Source of the DNA: Bacillus altitudinis 41KF2b
GTDB taxonomy: Bacteria > Bacillota > Bacilli > Bacillales > Bacillaceae
Direction of reading: 5' to 3'
NCBI RefSeq assembly: GCF_000691145.1
Contig: NZ_ASJC01000001.1
Coordinates: 434,001 to 498,000, forward strand
Length of the DNA: 64,000 nt
Below, piece after piece: positions 26,658-43,476 of the stretch; within the stretch, counting starts at the first letter, position 1; each line of letters starts with the position of its first letter. The notes below the pieces were generated by a model. That model was not told the DNA's origin and ran no database searches. It was given only the letters and a program-made list of their open reading frames with translations. A program made the translations under genes and the position numbers.

Positions 26658-27152
26658 TTGCCATTAACACCTAATGATATTCATAATAAAACGTTCACAA
26701 AAAGTTTTCGCGGCTATGACGAAGATGAAGTAAATGAGTTTTTAAGCCAAGTACGTAAAGATTACGAGATCGTACTTCGCAAAAAGAACGAGCTTGAAGA
26801 CAAAGTCAACGAGCTTGATGAAAGACTAGGCCATTTTGCAACAATTGAAGAAACATTAAACAAATCCATTCTTGTGGCGCAAGAAGCAGCAGAAGACGTG
26901 AAGCGTCATTCTGATAAAGAAGCGAAATTGATCATTCGTGAAGCTGAGAAAAATGCAGACCGTATTATCAACGAAGCGTTATCAAAATCAAGAAAGATTG
27001 CTATGGAAATCGAAGAGCTCAAGAAACAGTCGAAAGTCTTTAGAACTCGTTTCCAAATGCTCATCGAAGCTCAGCTTGATCTTCTGAAAAATGATGATTG
27101 GGATCATTTGCTGGAATATGAAGTTGACGCTGTCTTTGACGAAAAAGAATAA
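26658..27152 (+). CDS. divIVA: DivIVA, polar/septal coiled-coil scaffold
   Basis: Curvature-sensing coiled-coil protein that gathers at septa and poles and positions Min proteins and sporulation factors. The 164 residues begin PLTPNDIHNKTFTKSFRGYD, the conserved membrane-binding N-terminal domain, and continue as heptad-rich coiled coil to the acidic end (DDWDHLLEYEVDAVFDEKE). The frame is open upstream, but TTG 26658 after CTGGAGGTGG is preferred and reproduces the conserved N terminus. A strong promoter for the ileS leader follows at once. Confidence 0.95.
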   Translation: MPLTPNDIHNKTFTKSFRGYDEDEVNEFLSQVRKDYEIVLRKKNELEDKVNELDERLGHFATIEETLNKSILVAQEAAEDVKRHSDKEAKLIIREAEKNADRIINEALSKSRKIAMEIEELKKQSKVFRTRFQMLIEAQLDLLKNDDWDHLLEYEVDAVFDEKE

Positions 27153-27162
27153 GCGCATCATC

Positions 27163-27192
27163 TTGACATGACGTGCTCATGTTGCATATAAT
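27163..27192 (+). promoter_or_regulatory. Sigma-A promoter of the ileS T-box leader
   Basis: Consensus TTGACA (27163-27168) and TATAAT (27187-27192), 18-bp spacing. Transcription should begin near 27199, at the front of the T-box leader. Confidence 0.85.
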
Positions 27193-27199
27193 ACCATCA

Positions 27200-27469
27200 T
27201 AAATTAACAAGAGATAAACGTTTGAAAGGGACACTCGCAGCGGTTACATGCGTAATAAAGCGAATCAGGGACGGTGGAAGCCTGACATTACGAAACGCTG
27301 CAACGAGATCACCCCTTTAGTTCCTTTTCTGAAATGAATGAGTAAGAAAAGGCGTCTGATCACGTTACGATTTTAGAGTGGATAAGCGGCAATTTCAAAG
27401 CGCTTGTCTAAAAGGGTGGTACCGCGAGACAAGCCTTCTCGTCCCTTATGGGATGAGAGGGCTTTTTTT
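27200..27469 (+). ncRNA. T-box riboswitch controlling ileS
   Basis: Leader RNA that senses uncharged tRNA-Ile. The T-box sequence AGGGTGGTACCGCG is at 27413-27426. The stem I element GGTGGAAGCC is at 27273-27282, and a likely Ile specifier ATC at 27264-27266 is followed by a purine. The terminator is a 15-bp hairpin (27431-27445 with 27450-27464, TTAT loop) ending in seven T residues. Uncharged tRNA-Ile would favour the antiterminator formed by the T-box and allow ileS transcription. The 3' end of the stretch without a gene (27153-27508) is only the ileS ribosome binding site. Confidence 0.95.
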
Positions 27470-27508
27470 ATTGTTTTTTAATACGAATTTGCATGTGGAG
27501 GAATAGGT

Positions 27509-30274
27509 ATGAACTACAAAGACACCTTATTAATGCCAAAAACAGAATTCCCGATGAGAGGGAACCTGCCGAACAAAGAGCCTGAAATCCAAGAGGAGTG
27601 GGCAGAAAAAGACATCTATCAAATGGTTTTAGAGCGGACAAAAGGACGCCCGACCTTTATTTTGCATGATGGACCTCCATATGCGAATGGTGACATTCAT
27701 ATGGGGCACGCACTCAATAAAATCCTCAAAGATTTTATTGTCCGTTTTAAATCAATGAATGGATTCCATGCACCGTACGTACCGGGCTGGGATACACATG
27801 GCTTACCGATTGAAACAGCCCTTACGAAAAATAAAAAAGTCAAACGCAAAGAAATGTCGACAGCAGAATTCCGTAAACTATGTGAGGAGTATGCTTGGAA
27901 ACAAATCGAAGGTCAGCGCAATCAGTTTAAACGTTTGGGCGTAAGAGCAGACTGGGACAATCCATATGTGACATTGAAGCCTGAATACGAAGCGCAGCAA
28001 ATTCTTGTCTTTGGTGAAATGGCGAAAAGAGGCTATATTTACAAAGGTCTTAAGCCTGTTAACTGGTCTCCATCAAGTGAATCAGCACTTGCTGAAGCAG
28101 AAATTGAATACAAGGACAAACGTTCACCATCGATTTACGTATCATTTAAAGTGAAAGATGGCAAAGGCGTACTTGAAAACGGCGAGCAGTTCATCATCTG
28201 GACAACAACACCTTGGACACTTCCTGCAAACCTTGGCATTTGTGTACATCCAAACCTAGAGTACAGTGTGCTTCAAGTGGGTGCTGAGCGATATGTCATC
28301 GCATCTGAACTAGTTGAACAAGTGGCAAAAACACTTGGCTTTGAAGAGTACGAAGTTGTGAAAACGTTAAAAGGTAAAGAATTAGATAAGGTCGTTGCAG
28401 CACATCCAATTTACGATAGAGATTCTCTTGTGATGCTTGGCGATCACGTCACAACAGATGCAGGAACAGGCTGTGTTCACACAGCGCCAGGTCACGGGGA
28501 AGATGACTTTATTGTAAGTATGAAGTACGGTCTTGATGTGTTATGTCCAGTAGATGAAAAAGGTGTGATGACAGAAGAAGCACCTGGTTTTGAAGGACTA
28601 TTCTACGAGGATGCCAATAAAGCCATCACAGAACAGCTTGAAGCAAAAGGCGCATTGAAAAAGCTCGACTTTATCACGCACTCCTATCCGCATGACTGGA
28701 GAACGAAAAAACCAACAATTTATCGTGCAACTGCTCAGTGGTTTGCTTCCATTAAAGATTTCAGAGAAGCGCTATTAGATAATATTAAAGAAACGAAATG
28801 GGTTCCAGCTTGGGGCGAAACGCGCCTGTTCAATATGGTGCGTGACAGAGGTGATTGGTGCATTTCAAGACAGCGTGTATGGGGCGTTCCAATCCCAGTC
28901 TTCTATGCTGAAAATGGTGAGCCAATCATCACAGATGAAACGATTCAGCACGTCTCTCAATTATTTAGAGAACATGGCTCGAATATTTGGTTTGAAAAAG
29001 AAGCAAAAGAATTATTGCCTGAAGGCTTTACACATCCAGGCAGCCCGAATGGTGAATTTACAAAAGAGCAAGATATCATGGATGTATGGTTTGATTCTGG
29101 TTCTTCTCACCAAGCGGTATTAGAAGAACGAGATGACCTTGTTCGTCCAGCAGACCTTTATCTTGAAGGTTCTGATCAATATCGCGGCTGGTTTAACTCA
29201 TCTTTATCTACAGCGGTTGCTGTCACAGGAAAAGCGCCATATAAAGGTGTTCTCAGCCATGGCTTTACGCTTGATAAAGAAGGGCGCAAGATGAGTAAAT
29301 CATTAGGCAATACGATCGATCCGACGAAAGTGGCGAAGCAGCTTGGTGCGGAGATTCTTAGACTTTGGGTATCTTCTGTCAACTATCAAGCCGATCATCC
29401 AGTGTCTGACGACATTTTAAAACAAGTCGCAGAAGTTTATCGTAAAATCCGTAACACGTTCCGCTTCTTGCATGGTAACCTGTTTGACTTTGATCCAGCA
29501 GTCAATGCAGTACCAGTCGAAGAGCTTCGCGAAGTGGATCAATATATCTTAATCAAATTAAACAAATTGATTGATAAAGTGAAAAAAGCTTATGATGATT
29601 ACGAATTTGCGGTTGTCTATCATGCCATCCACAACTTCTGTACGATTGAGCTTAGCTCTTTCTATCTCGATTTTGCAAAAGATGTGGTATACATTGAGCA
29701 TGCGGATCATCCAGACCGCCGCAGCATGCAAACGGTCTTCTATGAAACATTAATGGCGTTAGTGAAGCTGACAGCACCAATTCTTCCGCATACAGCAGAT
29801 GAACTATGGAGCCACTTAAGCTTTGTTGAAGAGCCAAGTGTTCAGTTAACAGATATGCCAGAAGGTGTGGCTGTTCCTCAAGCAGAAGCGACAGAAGTGA
29901 AGTTTGACCGCTTTATGGAAGTACGTGACGATGTGCTAAAAGCGCTGGAAATTGCGCGTAATGAGAAAGTCATCGGACGTTCACTTGAAGCAAGTGTGAC
30001 CCTTTATGCAACAGAGGAAGTGAAAAACCTTCTTGCATCCATTAAAGAAGATGTGAAGCAGCTCTTTATCATTTCTGAATTAACAGTAGAAGATGAGAAG
30101 CATGCAGACGCATCAGCGCCTGAATACACATCAGGACGAATTGTCGTTCAAAAAGCAGAAGGAGAACTGTGCGAACGCTCCCGCATTATTTCAAAAGATG
30201 TTGGCGCAAATCCAAAATACCCAACATTGTCGCTTAAAAATGCTGAAATCGTGGAGAAATATTACCAGAATTAA
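27509..30274 (+). CDS. ileS: IleS, isoleucyl-tRNA synthetase
   Basis: Class I synthetase that charges tRNA-Ile and edits valine. The 921 residues contain the HIGH-type motif HMGH (in [17 protein letters not shown]), the editing-domain segment TTPWTLPAN, the KMSKS motif in [10 protein letters not shown] and the anticodon-binding domain. The C-terminal zinc ribbon is unusual. The first cysteine (C888 in CERS) remains, but the other three expected positions read S891, S908 and N911, so the Cys4 site appears degenerate. The ATG follows TGGAGGAAT. Controlled by the upstream T-box. Confidence 0.97.
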   Translation: MNYKDTLLMPKTEFPMRGNLPNKEPEIQEEWAEKDIYQMVLERTKGRPTFILHDGPPYANGDIHMGHALNKILKDFIVRFKSMNGFHAPYVPGWDTHGLPIETALTKNKKVKRKEMSTAEFRKLCEEYAWKQIEGQRNQFKRLGVRADWDNPYVTLKPEYEAQQILVFGEMAKRGYIYKGLKPVNWSPSSESALAEAEIEYKDKRSPSIYVSFKVKDGKGVLENGEQFIIWTTTPWTLPANLGICVHPNLEYSVLQVGAERYVIASELVEQVAKTLGFEEYEVVKTLKGKELDKVVAAHPIYDRDSLVMLGDHVTTDAGTGCVHTAPGHGEDDFIVSMKYGLDVLCPVDEKGVMTEEAPGFEGLFYEDANKAITEQLEAKGALKKLDFITHSYPHDWRTKKPTIYRATAQWFASIKDFREALLDNIKETKWVPAWGETRLFNMVRDRGDWCISRQRVWGVPIPVFYAENGEPIITDETIQHVSQLFREHGSNIWFEKEAKELLPEGFTHPGSPNGEFTKEQDIMDVWFDSGSSHQAVLEERDDLVRPADLYLEGSDQYRGWFNSSLSTAVAVTGKAPYKGVLSHGFTLDKEGRKMSKSLGNTIDPTKVAKQLGAEILRLWVSSVNYQADHPVSDDILKQVAEVYRKIRNTFRFLHGNLFDFDPAVNAVPVEELREVDQYILIKLNKLIDKVKKAYDDYEFAVVYHAIHNFCTIELSSFYLDFAKDVVYIEHADHPDRRSMQTVFYETLMALVKLTAPILPHTADELWSHLSFVEEPSVQLTDMPEGVAVPQAEATEVKFDRFMEVRDDVLKALEIARNEKVIGRSLEASVTLYATEEVKNLLASIKEDVKQLFIISELTVEDEKHADASAPEYTSGRIVVQKAEGELCERSRIISKDVGANPKYPTLSLKNAEIVEKYYQN

Positions 30275-30295
30275 CAGCGTGATATCACCAACTAG

Positions 30296-30321
30296 CGCCC
30301 CGCATATAGCGGGGCGTTTTT
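30296..30321 (+). terminator. Rho-independent terminator after ileS
   Basis: Perfect 8-bp GC-rich stem CGCCCCGC (30296-30303) / GCGGGGCG (30309-30316), ATATA loop, then five T residues. Confidence 0.92.
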
Positions 30322-30434
30322 GATATAGAGAAAATGACAGCGTTTAGAACGAAAGGAAAAATCTTATGGCTTTAAAGTGAACAGGCGGGGCAACAATATG
30401 ATTATCACGACAGGGCAGGAGTTGAAACAGCGAC

Positions 30435-30809
30435 ATGAATGGCGATCTAGAGACGATTTACATGGAACTCCTTCAAATGAGAGAAGAACTGCAATCGAAA
30501 CTGTTTGAATATGCATCATTGCGTTCACCCGCTGAACATGTCACTTTCGATCAAGCAAAAACGACCACGCTTCTTTATCACATCAAAGAAGAACTGCAAG
30601 ATGTTTCGCTCGCGATTGCAAAAATTGAACAAGGAACTTATGGCATATGTGAGGCGACAGGGCTTACAATGCCCATTGAACAAATGAGTATTCTTCCGAC
30701 AGCTCGTACGACTGACGACTTTTTATATCATAAGCAATACGAGAAAAAAGCATTCACCCCTTATCCTCACGAATCAAACGATTCTCATTTTGAAGCCTTC
30801 CGCATGTAG
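30435..30809 (+). CDS. ylyA: YlyA, DksA/TraR-like RNA polymerase-binding protein family
   Basis: The 124-residue protein has an N-terminal helical hairpin (about 1-70: LETIYMELLQMREELQSKLFEY...) and the TraR/DksA-like core IEQGTYGICEATGLTMPIEQM. The zinc finger has decayed to a single cysteine in GICEATG. B. subtilis YlyA in this position is reported to affect sigma-G-dependent transcription. The ATG at 30435 is preceded by an in-frame stop at 30423 and has only a distant AGGAG (13 nt), so translation may be weak or coupled. A 36-codon frame with a better ribosome binding site overlaps its start (30398-30508). Confidence 0.82.
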   Translation: MNGDLETIYMELLQMREELQSKLFEYASLRSPAEHVTFDQAKTTTLLYHIKEELQDVSLAIAKIEQGTYGICEATGLTMPIEQMSILPTARTTDDFLYHKQYEKKAFTPYPHESNDSHFEAFRM

Positions 30810-30903
30810 GGAGGTTTTTGTCTGTCAACTAAAGTTTCTTTACTCCATCCTGTTTTCTTGATAAAATGCTTAAAGACCAAAGTATGAAGATGGAGGAACG
30901 TGT

Positions 30904-31371
30904 GTGTTCTATTACATAATCGCATTCGTGATAATTTGTTTAGATCAATTAACAAAATGGCTCATTGTCAAACATATGATGCTCGGTGATTCTATTCCTG
31001 TGATTGATGGCTTCTTTTACATCACATCCCACCGAAATTCAGGAGCCGCATGGGGGATTCTCCAAGGACAAATGTGGTTTTTCTATGTGATCACACTCGT
31101 TGTTATTGCAGGAATTGTTTATTATTTGCAAAAACATGGACAAAAGGACAAGCTACTTGGCGTAGCACTTGCCTTAATGCTTGGCGGAGCGATTGGGAAC
31201 TTTATTGACCGTATTTTCCGTCAAGAAGTGGTTGATTTTGCTCATTTCGTATTTGGGGATTATCATTATCCAATCTTTAATATCGCAGATTCCTCTCTAT
31301 GTGTGGGGGTCATTCTGCTCTTTATTCAAATGCTGTTAGATGGAAAGAAAAATAAGGAGTCAACTACATGA
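30904..31371 (+). CDS. lspA: LspA, lipoprotein signal peptidase (signal peptidase II)
   Basis: Membrane aspartyl protease that removes signal peptides from prolipoproteins. The 155 residues span four transmembrane helices. Conserved motifs are DQLTKW near the N terminus, [24 protein letters not shown] with the first catalytic Asp, VVDFAHF, and [12 protein letters not shown] with the second catalytic Asp. The GTG start lies 6 nt after GGAGGA. It overlaps the following pseudouridine synthase gene by ATGA. Confidence 0.96.
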   Translation: MFYYIIAFVIICLDQLTKWLIVKHMMLGDSIPVIDGFFYITSHRNSGAAWGILQGQMWFFYVITLVVIAGIVYYLQKHGQKDKLLGVALALMLGGAIGNFIDRIFRQEVVDFAHFVFGDYHYPIFNIADSSLCVGVILLFIQMLLDGKKNKESTT

Positions 31372-32282
31372 ATCAAGTAAACATTGCCGTTTCAGAAGAA
31401 CAAACGAGTGAACGGCTTGATAAATTTTTAAGCACAACTGAACCAGAATGGTCAAGAACCCAAGTCCAGCAGTGGGTGAAAGATGGGCTCATCGAAGTAA
31501 ATGGAAAACAAGTGAAGGCCAATTATAAAGTACAAGCTGGAGATCAAATCAAAGTAGAGATTCCAGATCCAGAAGCACTAGATGTAGAAGCGGAATCAAT
31601 GGATCTTGATATTTATTATGAGGATGAAGATGTACTAGTGGTCAATAAACCAAGAGGAATGGTCGTTCATCCAGCACCAGGACATGTGACAGGTACTCTT
31701 GTCAATGGCCTCATGGCTCATTGCAATGATTTGTCAGGCATTAATGGTGTGATGAGACCAGGAATTGTCCACCGGATTGATAAAGATACGTCAGGACTTT
31801 TAATGGTCGCAAAAAATGATATGGCGCATGAATCACTCGTCAATCAGTTAGTGGCGAAAACGGTCACTAGAAAATATACAGCGGTTGTTCATGGTATCAT
31901 TCAGCATGATACTGGAACGATTGATGCACCAATTGGTCGAGACAAAAAAGATCGCCAAAGCATGACGGTCACAAAAGAAAATGCAAAGCAGGCAGTCACT
32001 CATTTTGATGTGATGGAGCGCTTTAAAGACTTTACCGTTGTAGAATGCCGCCTTGAAACGGGAAGAACCCACCAAATTCGTGTTCATATGAAATACATTG
32101 GCTATCCGCTTGCAGGAGATCCAAAATATGGCCCGAGAAAAACCGTTGATTTCAATGGACAACTGCTGCATGCAGGCGTGTTAGGATTTGATCACCCTAG
32201 AACAGGAGAATATATGGAGTTTACAGCTCCAATTCCAGCTGATATGCGGGGCTTTATAGATTCATTAAGAAATAACGATTGA
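31368..32282 (+). CDS. ylyB: YlyB, RluD-family pseudouridine synthase
   Basis: Probable 23S rRNA pseudouridine synthase (304 residues). It has an N-terminal S4 domain (about 13-75: [23 protein letters not shown], written in part) and an RluD catalytic domain with the [16 protein letters not shown] motif holding the catalytic Asp, plus [13 protein letters not shown] near the C terminus. Which rRNA uridines it modifies cannot be told from sequence. The ATG shares bases with the lspA stop. It is followed by the pyr leader. Confidence 0.93.
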   Translation: MNQVNIAVSEEQTSERLDKFLSTTEPEWSRTQVQQWVKDGLIEVNGKQVKANYKVQAGDQIKVEIPDPEALDVEAESMDLDIYYEDEDVLVVNKPRGMVVHPAPGHVTGTLVNGLMAHCNDLSGINGVMRPGIVHRIDKDTSGLLMVAKNDMAHESLVNQLVAKTVTRKYTAVVHGIIQHDTGTIDAPIGRDKKDRQSMTVTKENAKQAVTHFDVMERFKDFTVVECRLETGRTHQIRVHMKYIGYPLAGDPKYGPRKTVDFNGQLLHAGVLGFDHPRTGEYMEFTAPIPADMRGFIDSLRNND

Positions 32283-32335
32283 CAGGCCGTTCTTTTTTTG
32301 AAATAATAAACGAAGAAATTGAGATTCTTTAAAAC

Positions 32336-32428
32336 AGTCCAGAGAGGCTGAGAAGGATAACGGATCAATTTGTGCACGAGTATGCACAAATGAGCGCCCC
32401 TCTCTGCCCTTTGCAGAAGGGGCTTTTT
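32336..32428 (+). promoter_or_regulatory. PyrR-binding attenuator 1, 5' leader of the pyr operon
   Basis: The PyrR recognition sequence AGTCCAGAGAGGCT (32336-32349) matches the known ARUCCNGNGAGGYU consensus exactly. It is followed by an antiterminator region and a terminator hairpin (about 32396-32407 with 32413-32423) ending in T residues. PyrR with UMP would bind the first element and favour termination before pyrR. The operon promoter lies upstream in an AT-rich stretch, but I cannot pick a convincing -10/-35 pair. Confidence 0.9.
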
Positions 32429-32449
32429 ATTTGTCAAAAAGAGGTGTAA

Positions 32450-32995
<546 letters not shown>

Positions 32996-33008
32996 CCTTT
33001 TTAAATGC

Positions 33009-33119
33009 ATTCCAGAGAGTTTGCAAAGAGGGCATTAACAAGAGACACCGAGCACACGGCTAAAGTGACGTGTACGGTTTTTCTAGGCCTCTTTGCGCAT
33101 ACTCGCAAAGAGGCTTTTT
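33009..33119 (+). promoter_or_regulatory. PyrR-binding attenuator 2, pyrR-pyrP intergenic
   Basis: ATTCCAGAGAGTTT (33009-33022) resembles the PyrR consensus but departs at several positions. A perfect 11-bp terminator hairpin GCCTCTTTGCG (33087-33097) / CGCAAAGAGGC (33104-33114) with a T-run follows. TTTGCAAAGAGG at 33020-33031 is complementary to the terminator's left arm, as expected for competing structures. Confidence 0.88.
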
Positions 33120-33150
33120 AATGAAAAAGGACACATCTAGGAGGAAAATC

Positions 33151-34469
33151 ATGAGTCAGCAAAAAGCCAATTTAGGCATTCGAGATATCCCAAAACCGTT
33201 CACATGGCTGTCACTCAGCCTGCAGCACTTGTTTGCGATGTTTGGTGCAACCATTCTTGTACCAAAGATCATTGATATGAGCCCAGCCGTCGCGCTCATC
33301 TCAAGCGGGGTTGGAACCATTGTGTATTTAATCATCACAAGAGGGCAGATTCCGGCGTATCTTGGATCGTCCTTTGCTTTTATCGCCCCCATAGTGAATG
33401 TAAAAGCCACTGGCGGCCCTGGAGCTGCAATGGTAGGTGCCTTTATGGCGGGTGTGGCTTATGCACTCATCGCATTATTTATCAAATGGCTCGGCACAGG
33501 CTGGCTAATGAAGCTTCTGCCTCCTGTCGTTGTAGGACCCGTCATTATGGTTATCGGACTCGGACTCGCTGGAACAGCTGTTAACATGGCGATGTACGTC
33601 GATCCAAATGCAAAGGAGCTTGTTTACAGCCTGAAGCATTTAATGGTTGCAGGCTTCACGCTCGCTGTCACCATTATTAGTATGATCTTCCTAAGAGGAT
33701 TCCTTAGCTTGATTCCAGTCTTAATCGGCATTATTAGCGGCTACCTCTTTGCCTTAACACAAGGCATTGTGAACTTCCAGCCGGTCATTGCTGCAAAATG
33801 GTTTGCTGTTCCAGACTTTGTTGTACCATTTGTCGACTATACACCCGCTGTGACCTTAAGCATTCTCACAGTGATGGTGCCGGTTGCCTTTGTGACCATG
33901 TCTGAGCACATCGGCCATCAAGTTGTGTTAAGCAAGGTGGTCGGGCAGGATTTTATTAAAAAACCAGGTCTTCACCGCTCCATTTTAGGAGACAGTGCGG
34001 CGACGATCTTTGCGTCACTCATTGGTGGACCTCCAACAACGACTTATGGAGAAAACATTGGCGTCCTTGCCATCACAAAAGTGTTCAGTATTTTCGTCAT
34101 CGGCGGAGCAGCGGTGTTTGCAATCTGCTTCGGCTTTGTTGGGAAAATTTCAGCATTAATCAGTACAGTACCGTCCGCGGTTATGGGAGGCGTTTCGTTC
34201 CTGCTCTTTGGAATCATTGCTTCAAGCGGACTGCGAATCCTGATTGATCATAAAGTGAATTTTGAAGAAAAGCGCAATCTCATTATCGCATCAGTCATCT
34301 TAGTCATTGGTATTGGCGGGGCATTCATTGAGGTGAAACAAATCAATCTGACGCTGTCAGGAATGGCACTCGCTGCTATTACTGGCGTCCTGCTAAACCT
34401 GATTCTGCCGCATCAAAAGGCAGAAGATGATGAGTCAAATGAATCGAATACCGAAAACCTTTTAAAAGA

Positions 34470-34479
<10 letters not shown>
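33151..34479 (+). CDS. pyrP: PyrP, uracil permease (NCS2 family)
   Basis: Uracil:proton symporter of the NCS2/UraA family with about 12-14 membrane segments in 442 residues. Signature pieces: SLQHLFAMFGATILVP at the start, SSFAFIAP, MSEHIGHQVVLSKVVGQDF and GGPPTTTYGENIGVLAITKV, the nucleobase-binding motif. The frame is open upstream through the attenuator, but AGGAGG at 33139-33144 fixes ATG 33151. It ends with an acidic/Asn tail, and its stop codon lies within the third PyrR site. Confidence 0.96.
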
Positions 34480-36799
<2,320 letters not shown>

Positions 36800-36803
<4 letters not shown>

Positions 36804-37894
36804 AGAGACGCTTAGTGCTAGAAAACGGAACAGTATTCGAAGGAACAGGCTTTGGCAGCTTAGAACCGTCAGTCGGAGAAGTCGTCTTTAACACAGGGAT
36901 GACAGGCTATCAAGAGATTTTGTCTGACCCGTCGTACTGCGGACAAATTGTCACACTCACTTACCCGCTGATCGGCAACTATGGCATTAACCGTGATGAT
37001 TTTGAATCGATCACACCGTTTGTGAAAGGGCTGATCGTGAAAGAGCTTTGTGAAAAGCCTTCAAACTGGCGCTCTTCATACTCACTTGATGAGTATTTAA
37101 AAATGAAAAATATCCCGGGTCTTAGCGGCATTGATACACGCAAGCTCACGCGCATGATTCGAAGTGCAGGTACATTAAGAGGAGCTTTTGCAGGACCGGA
37201 TGAACAAGTAGAAGACGTTGTAAGCCGCCTTCAAACGATGCAGCTACCAACAGATCAAGTAAGCCAAGTATCTGTGAAAAATGCGTATCCAAGCCCAGGA
37301 AGAGGAAAAAGAATTGTGCTTGTCGATTTCGGCATGAAGCATGGCATTTTGCGCGAACTCAATAAGCGAGATTGTGATGTCATTGTGGTGCCATACAATA
37401 TCACGGCAGATGAAGTATTACAGTTAAAACCAGACGGCATCATGCTTTCAAACGGACCTGGGGATCCAGTCGATGTGCCAGAAGCGGTTGAAATGATTCA
37501 GCAGCTGATTGGAAAGGTACCACTCTTTGGTATCTGCCTAGGACACCAGTTATTCGCGCTTGCGTGCGGCGCAAGTACAGAAAAAATGAAATTTGGGCAT
37601 AGAGGATCCAATCATCCAGTCAAAGAACTAGCAACTGGCAAGGTAACCTTGACGTCTCAAAACCATGGCTACACGGTTAGCGCCATTAATGAAGACGTGC
37701 TTGAAGTCACACATATTGCGCTAAATGACAATACCATTGAAGGATTAAAACATAAAGAAGCACCAGCATTCACTGTCCAGTATCACCCAGAAGCATCACC
37801 GGGTCCAGAAGATGCGAACTACTTATTCGACGAGTTCATGGACATGATTCATACAACTGAGAAAGAAGGGGAAGAAGTATGCCAAAACGCGTAG
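36800..37894 (+). CDS. pyrAA: PyrAA, carbamoyl-phosphate synthase small (glutaminase) subunit
   Basis: Class I glutamine amidotransferase subunit (364 residues) that supplies ammonia to PyrAB. The N-terminal CPSase_sm domain has [21 protein letters not shown] (written in part). The glutaminase domain has the nucleophile cysteine in [14 protein letters not shown] and the His/Glu pair in [13 protein letters not shown]. The gene overlaps pyrC by 4 nt and pyrAB by 16 nt, giving a stoichiometric pair. Confidence 0.97.
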
Positions 37895-40800
37895 ATATCA
37901 AAAAGATTTTAGTGATCGGTTCAGGTCCAATCATCATCGGTCAGGCAGCGGAGTTTGACTATGCAGGCACACAGGCTTGTTTAGCGCTAAAAGAAGAGGG
38001 CTATGAAGTCGTTCTTGTGAACTCTAACCCTGCGACGATCATGACAGATACGGAAATGGCCGACAAGGTATACATCGAACCACTGACACCAGAATTTTTA
38101 ACACGAATCATTCGAAAAGAACGTCCTGATGCGATTCTGCCAACACTTGGCGGACAAACTGGATTGAACCTTGCTGTTGAATTATCAGATCTTGGTGTAC
38201 TCGCTGAATGCGGTGTTGAAGTACTAGGCACAAAGCTGTCAGCTATTCAAAAAGCAGAGGACAGAGATTTATTCCGTAATCTAATGAATGAATTAAATGA
38301 ACCTGTACCAGAAAGTGAAATCATCCATAACCTTGAAGAAGCGATGGCATTCACAGATCAAATCGGTTTCCCGGTCATTGTTAGACCAGCCTATACACTA
38401 GGCGGAACAGGCGGCGGAATTTGTACAAATGAGCAAGAATTAAAAGAAATCGTCGAGAATGGACTGAAGTTAAGTCCGGTGACACAATGTTTGCTTGAAA
38501 AAAGTATCGCAGGTTTTAAAGAAATTGAATATGAGGTTATGCGTGACAGCGGAGATCATGCCATTGTGGTTTGTAACATGGAAAACTTTGATCCTGTCGG
38601 CATCCACACAGGTGACAGTATCGTTGTGGCACCAAGTCAAACGCTAAGTGATCGTGAATATCAGCTGCTTCGTAATGTGTCACTCAAGCTGATTCGTGCA
38701 CTTGGCATTGAAGGCGGATGTAACGTACAGCTGGCGATTGATCCAGACAGCTTCCAATACTATATTATCGAAGTAAACCCGCGCGTGAGCCGTTCTTCTG
38801 CTCTTGCGTCTAAAGCAACTGGATATCCAATTGCAAAACTTGCAGCGAAAATCGCAGTTGGCCTAACACTTGATGAAATGATGAACCCAGTCACAGGTAA
38901 AACATATGCAGCGTTCGAGCCAGCACTCGACTATATTGTTTCAAAAATCCCGCGCTGGCCGTTTGATAAGTTTGAATCTGCCAACAGACGACTTGGAACA
39001 CAAATGAAAGCAACGGGTGAAGTCATGGCAATTGGCCGCACATTAGAAGAGTCTCTTTTAAAGGCTGTTCGTTCACTTGAAGCGGATGTGCATCACATTG
39101 AATTAAAAGACGAAGCGGACATTACAAACGAAGTGCTTGAAAAGCGGATTATCAAAGCAGGAGATGAGCGTCTGTTTTATATCGCTGAGGCACTAAGAAG
39201 AGGCTATACCGTCGAACAGATTCATGAATTCTCGAAAATTGATTACTTCTTCCTTCATAAACTGGAAGGCATCATCGCTTTTGAAAAGACACTAAAAGAA
39301 AACAAAGGCAATGTAGACGTTTTAAAAGAAGCGAAAGAAAAAGGTTTCTCAGATATTTATATTAGCCGCGAATGGAATATGAATGAGGCAGATGTCTACA
39401 ACCTAAGAACAGAAGCAGGCATCGTTCCTGTGTATAAGATGGTGGACACATGTGCGGCAGAATTTGAATCAGAAACACCGTACTTCTACAGCACATATGA
39501 AGATGAAAATGAATCCGAACGAACAGATAAGAAAAGTGTCATCGTGCTAGGCTCAGGTCCAATCAGAATCGGACAAGGGGTTGAATTCGATTATGCGACC
39601 GTTCATTCAGTGTGGGCAATCAAACAAGCAGGCTATGAAGCCATTATTATTAACAACAACCCTGAAACCGTCTCAACAGACTTTAGTATTTCAGATAAGC
39701 TCTACTTTGAACCACTCACTGTAGAAGATGTGATGCACATCATCGACCTTGAACAACCAGAAGGTGTCGTCGTTCAGTTTGGCGGACAAACAGCGATTAA
39801 CTTAGCAGATGAATTATCAAATAGAGGGGTTCAGATACTTGGAACATCGCTTGAAGACCTTGACCGTGCGGAAAACCGTGACAAGTTTGAACAAACATTA
39901 GAAACTCTCGGCGTGCCGCAGCCAAAAGGTAAGACAGCAACGTCTGTGCCAGAGGCAGTAGCGATTGCGAATCAAATCGGTTACCCCGTGCTTGTCCGTC
40001 CTTCCTATGTATTAGGCGGCCGTGCAATGGAAATTGTGTATCAAGAAGCTGAGCTCCTTCACTACATGGAGAATGCGGTGAAAGTCAATCCGCAGCACCC
40101 AGTGCTCATTGACAAGTATTTGACAGGAAAAGAAATTGAAGTAGATGCTGTGTCTGACGGAGAAACGGTTGTCATACCAGGCATTATGGAACACATTGAA
40201 AGAGCCGGCGTTCACTCTGGAGACTCGATTGCGGTCTACCCGCCGCAAACTTTGTCTGAGGACATCAAAGCGAAAATCGCAGAATACACGATTAAACTCG
40301 CAAAAGGCCTTAACATCATTGGACTTTTGAACATTCAATTTGTGCTATCAAAAGGTGAAGTGTATGTACTTGAAGTGAATCCGCGTTCAAGCCGGACTGT
40401 CCCATTCTTAAGTAAAATTACAGGCATTCCAATGGCGAACTTAGCTACAAAGGTTATTTTAGGAGAAAAACTGAAAAACTATGGCTACCAAGAAGGGCTT
40501 CATGTTGAGCAAGAAGGCGTATATGTGAAAGTTCCAGTCTTCTCTTTTGCAAAACTAAGAAGAGTAGATATTACACTAGGGCCTGAAATGAAATCAACAG
40601 GTGAAGTCATGGGGAAAGATGTCACAATCGAAAAAGCCCTCTACAAAGGATTGATTGCATCAGGCATTCAAATTCCAAAAGACGGAACGGTTCTCCTGAC
40701 AGTGGCTGATAAAGATAAAGAAGAAGGACTTGAGATTGCAAGAAGATTCCATTCCATCGGCTATCATATTTTAGCAACAGAAGGAACAGCGAATTACTTA

Positions 40801-41090
40801 AAACAAGCTTCCATTCCATCAAGTGTTGTCGGCAAAATAGGAGAAGAAGGAAAGAATCTGCTGGATGTCATTCGAAATGGTGAAGCCCAATTTGTCATCA
40901 ACACCTTAACAAAAGGAAAACAGCCGGCAAGAGACGGCTTTAGAATTAGACGTGAATCTGTTGAAAATGGTGTCGCTTGCTTAACGTCACTAGATACAGC
41001 AGAAGCGATTTTAAGAGTGCTAGAGAGCATGACATTTAGAGCAGATGAAATGCCAGAAGTGAAAACGAATGCTGAGGTGACAGTAACGAT

Positions 41091-41094
<4 letters not shown>
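37879..41094 (+). CDS. pyrAB: PyrAB, carbamoyl-phosphate synthase large subunit (pyrimidine-specific)
   Basis: ATP-grasp synthetase of 1071 residues with internal duplication: two halves each starting with a GSGPI motif ([20 protein letters not shown] and [19 protein letters not shown]) and each carrying EVNPR metal-binding motifs ([30 protein letters not shown]). The C-terminal MGS-like domain (about 930-1060: [19 protein letters not shown]) is the allosteric region that responds to UMP and PRPP. It makes carbamoyl phosphate with PyrAA and overlaps pyrK by 4 nt. Confidence 0.98.
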
Positions 41095-43469
<2,375 letters not shown>

Positions 43470-43476
43470 CTGCCGG

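Noticed and set aside
32283-32335. Search for the pyr operon promoter; TTGAAA near 32298 noted
   Set aside because: No -10 hexamer at 16-18 bp resembles TATAAT, so I do not list a promoter although one must be nearby.
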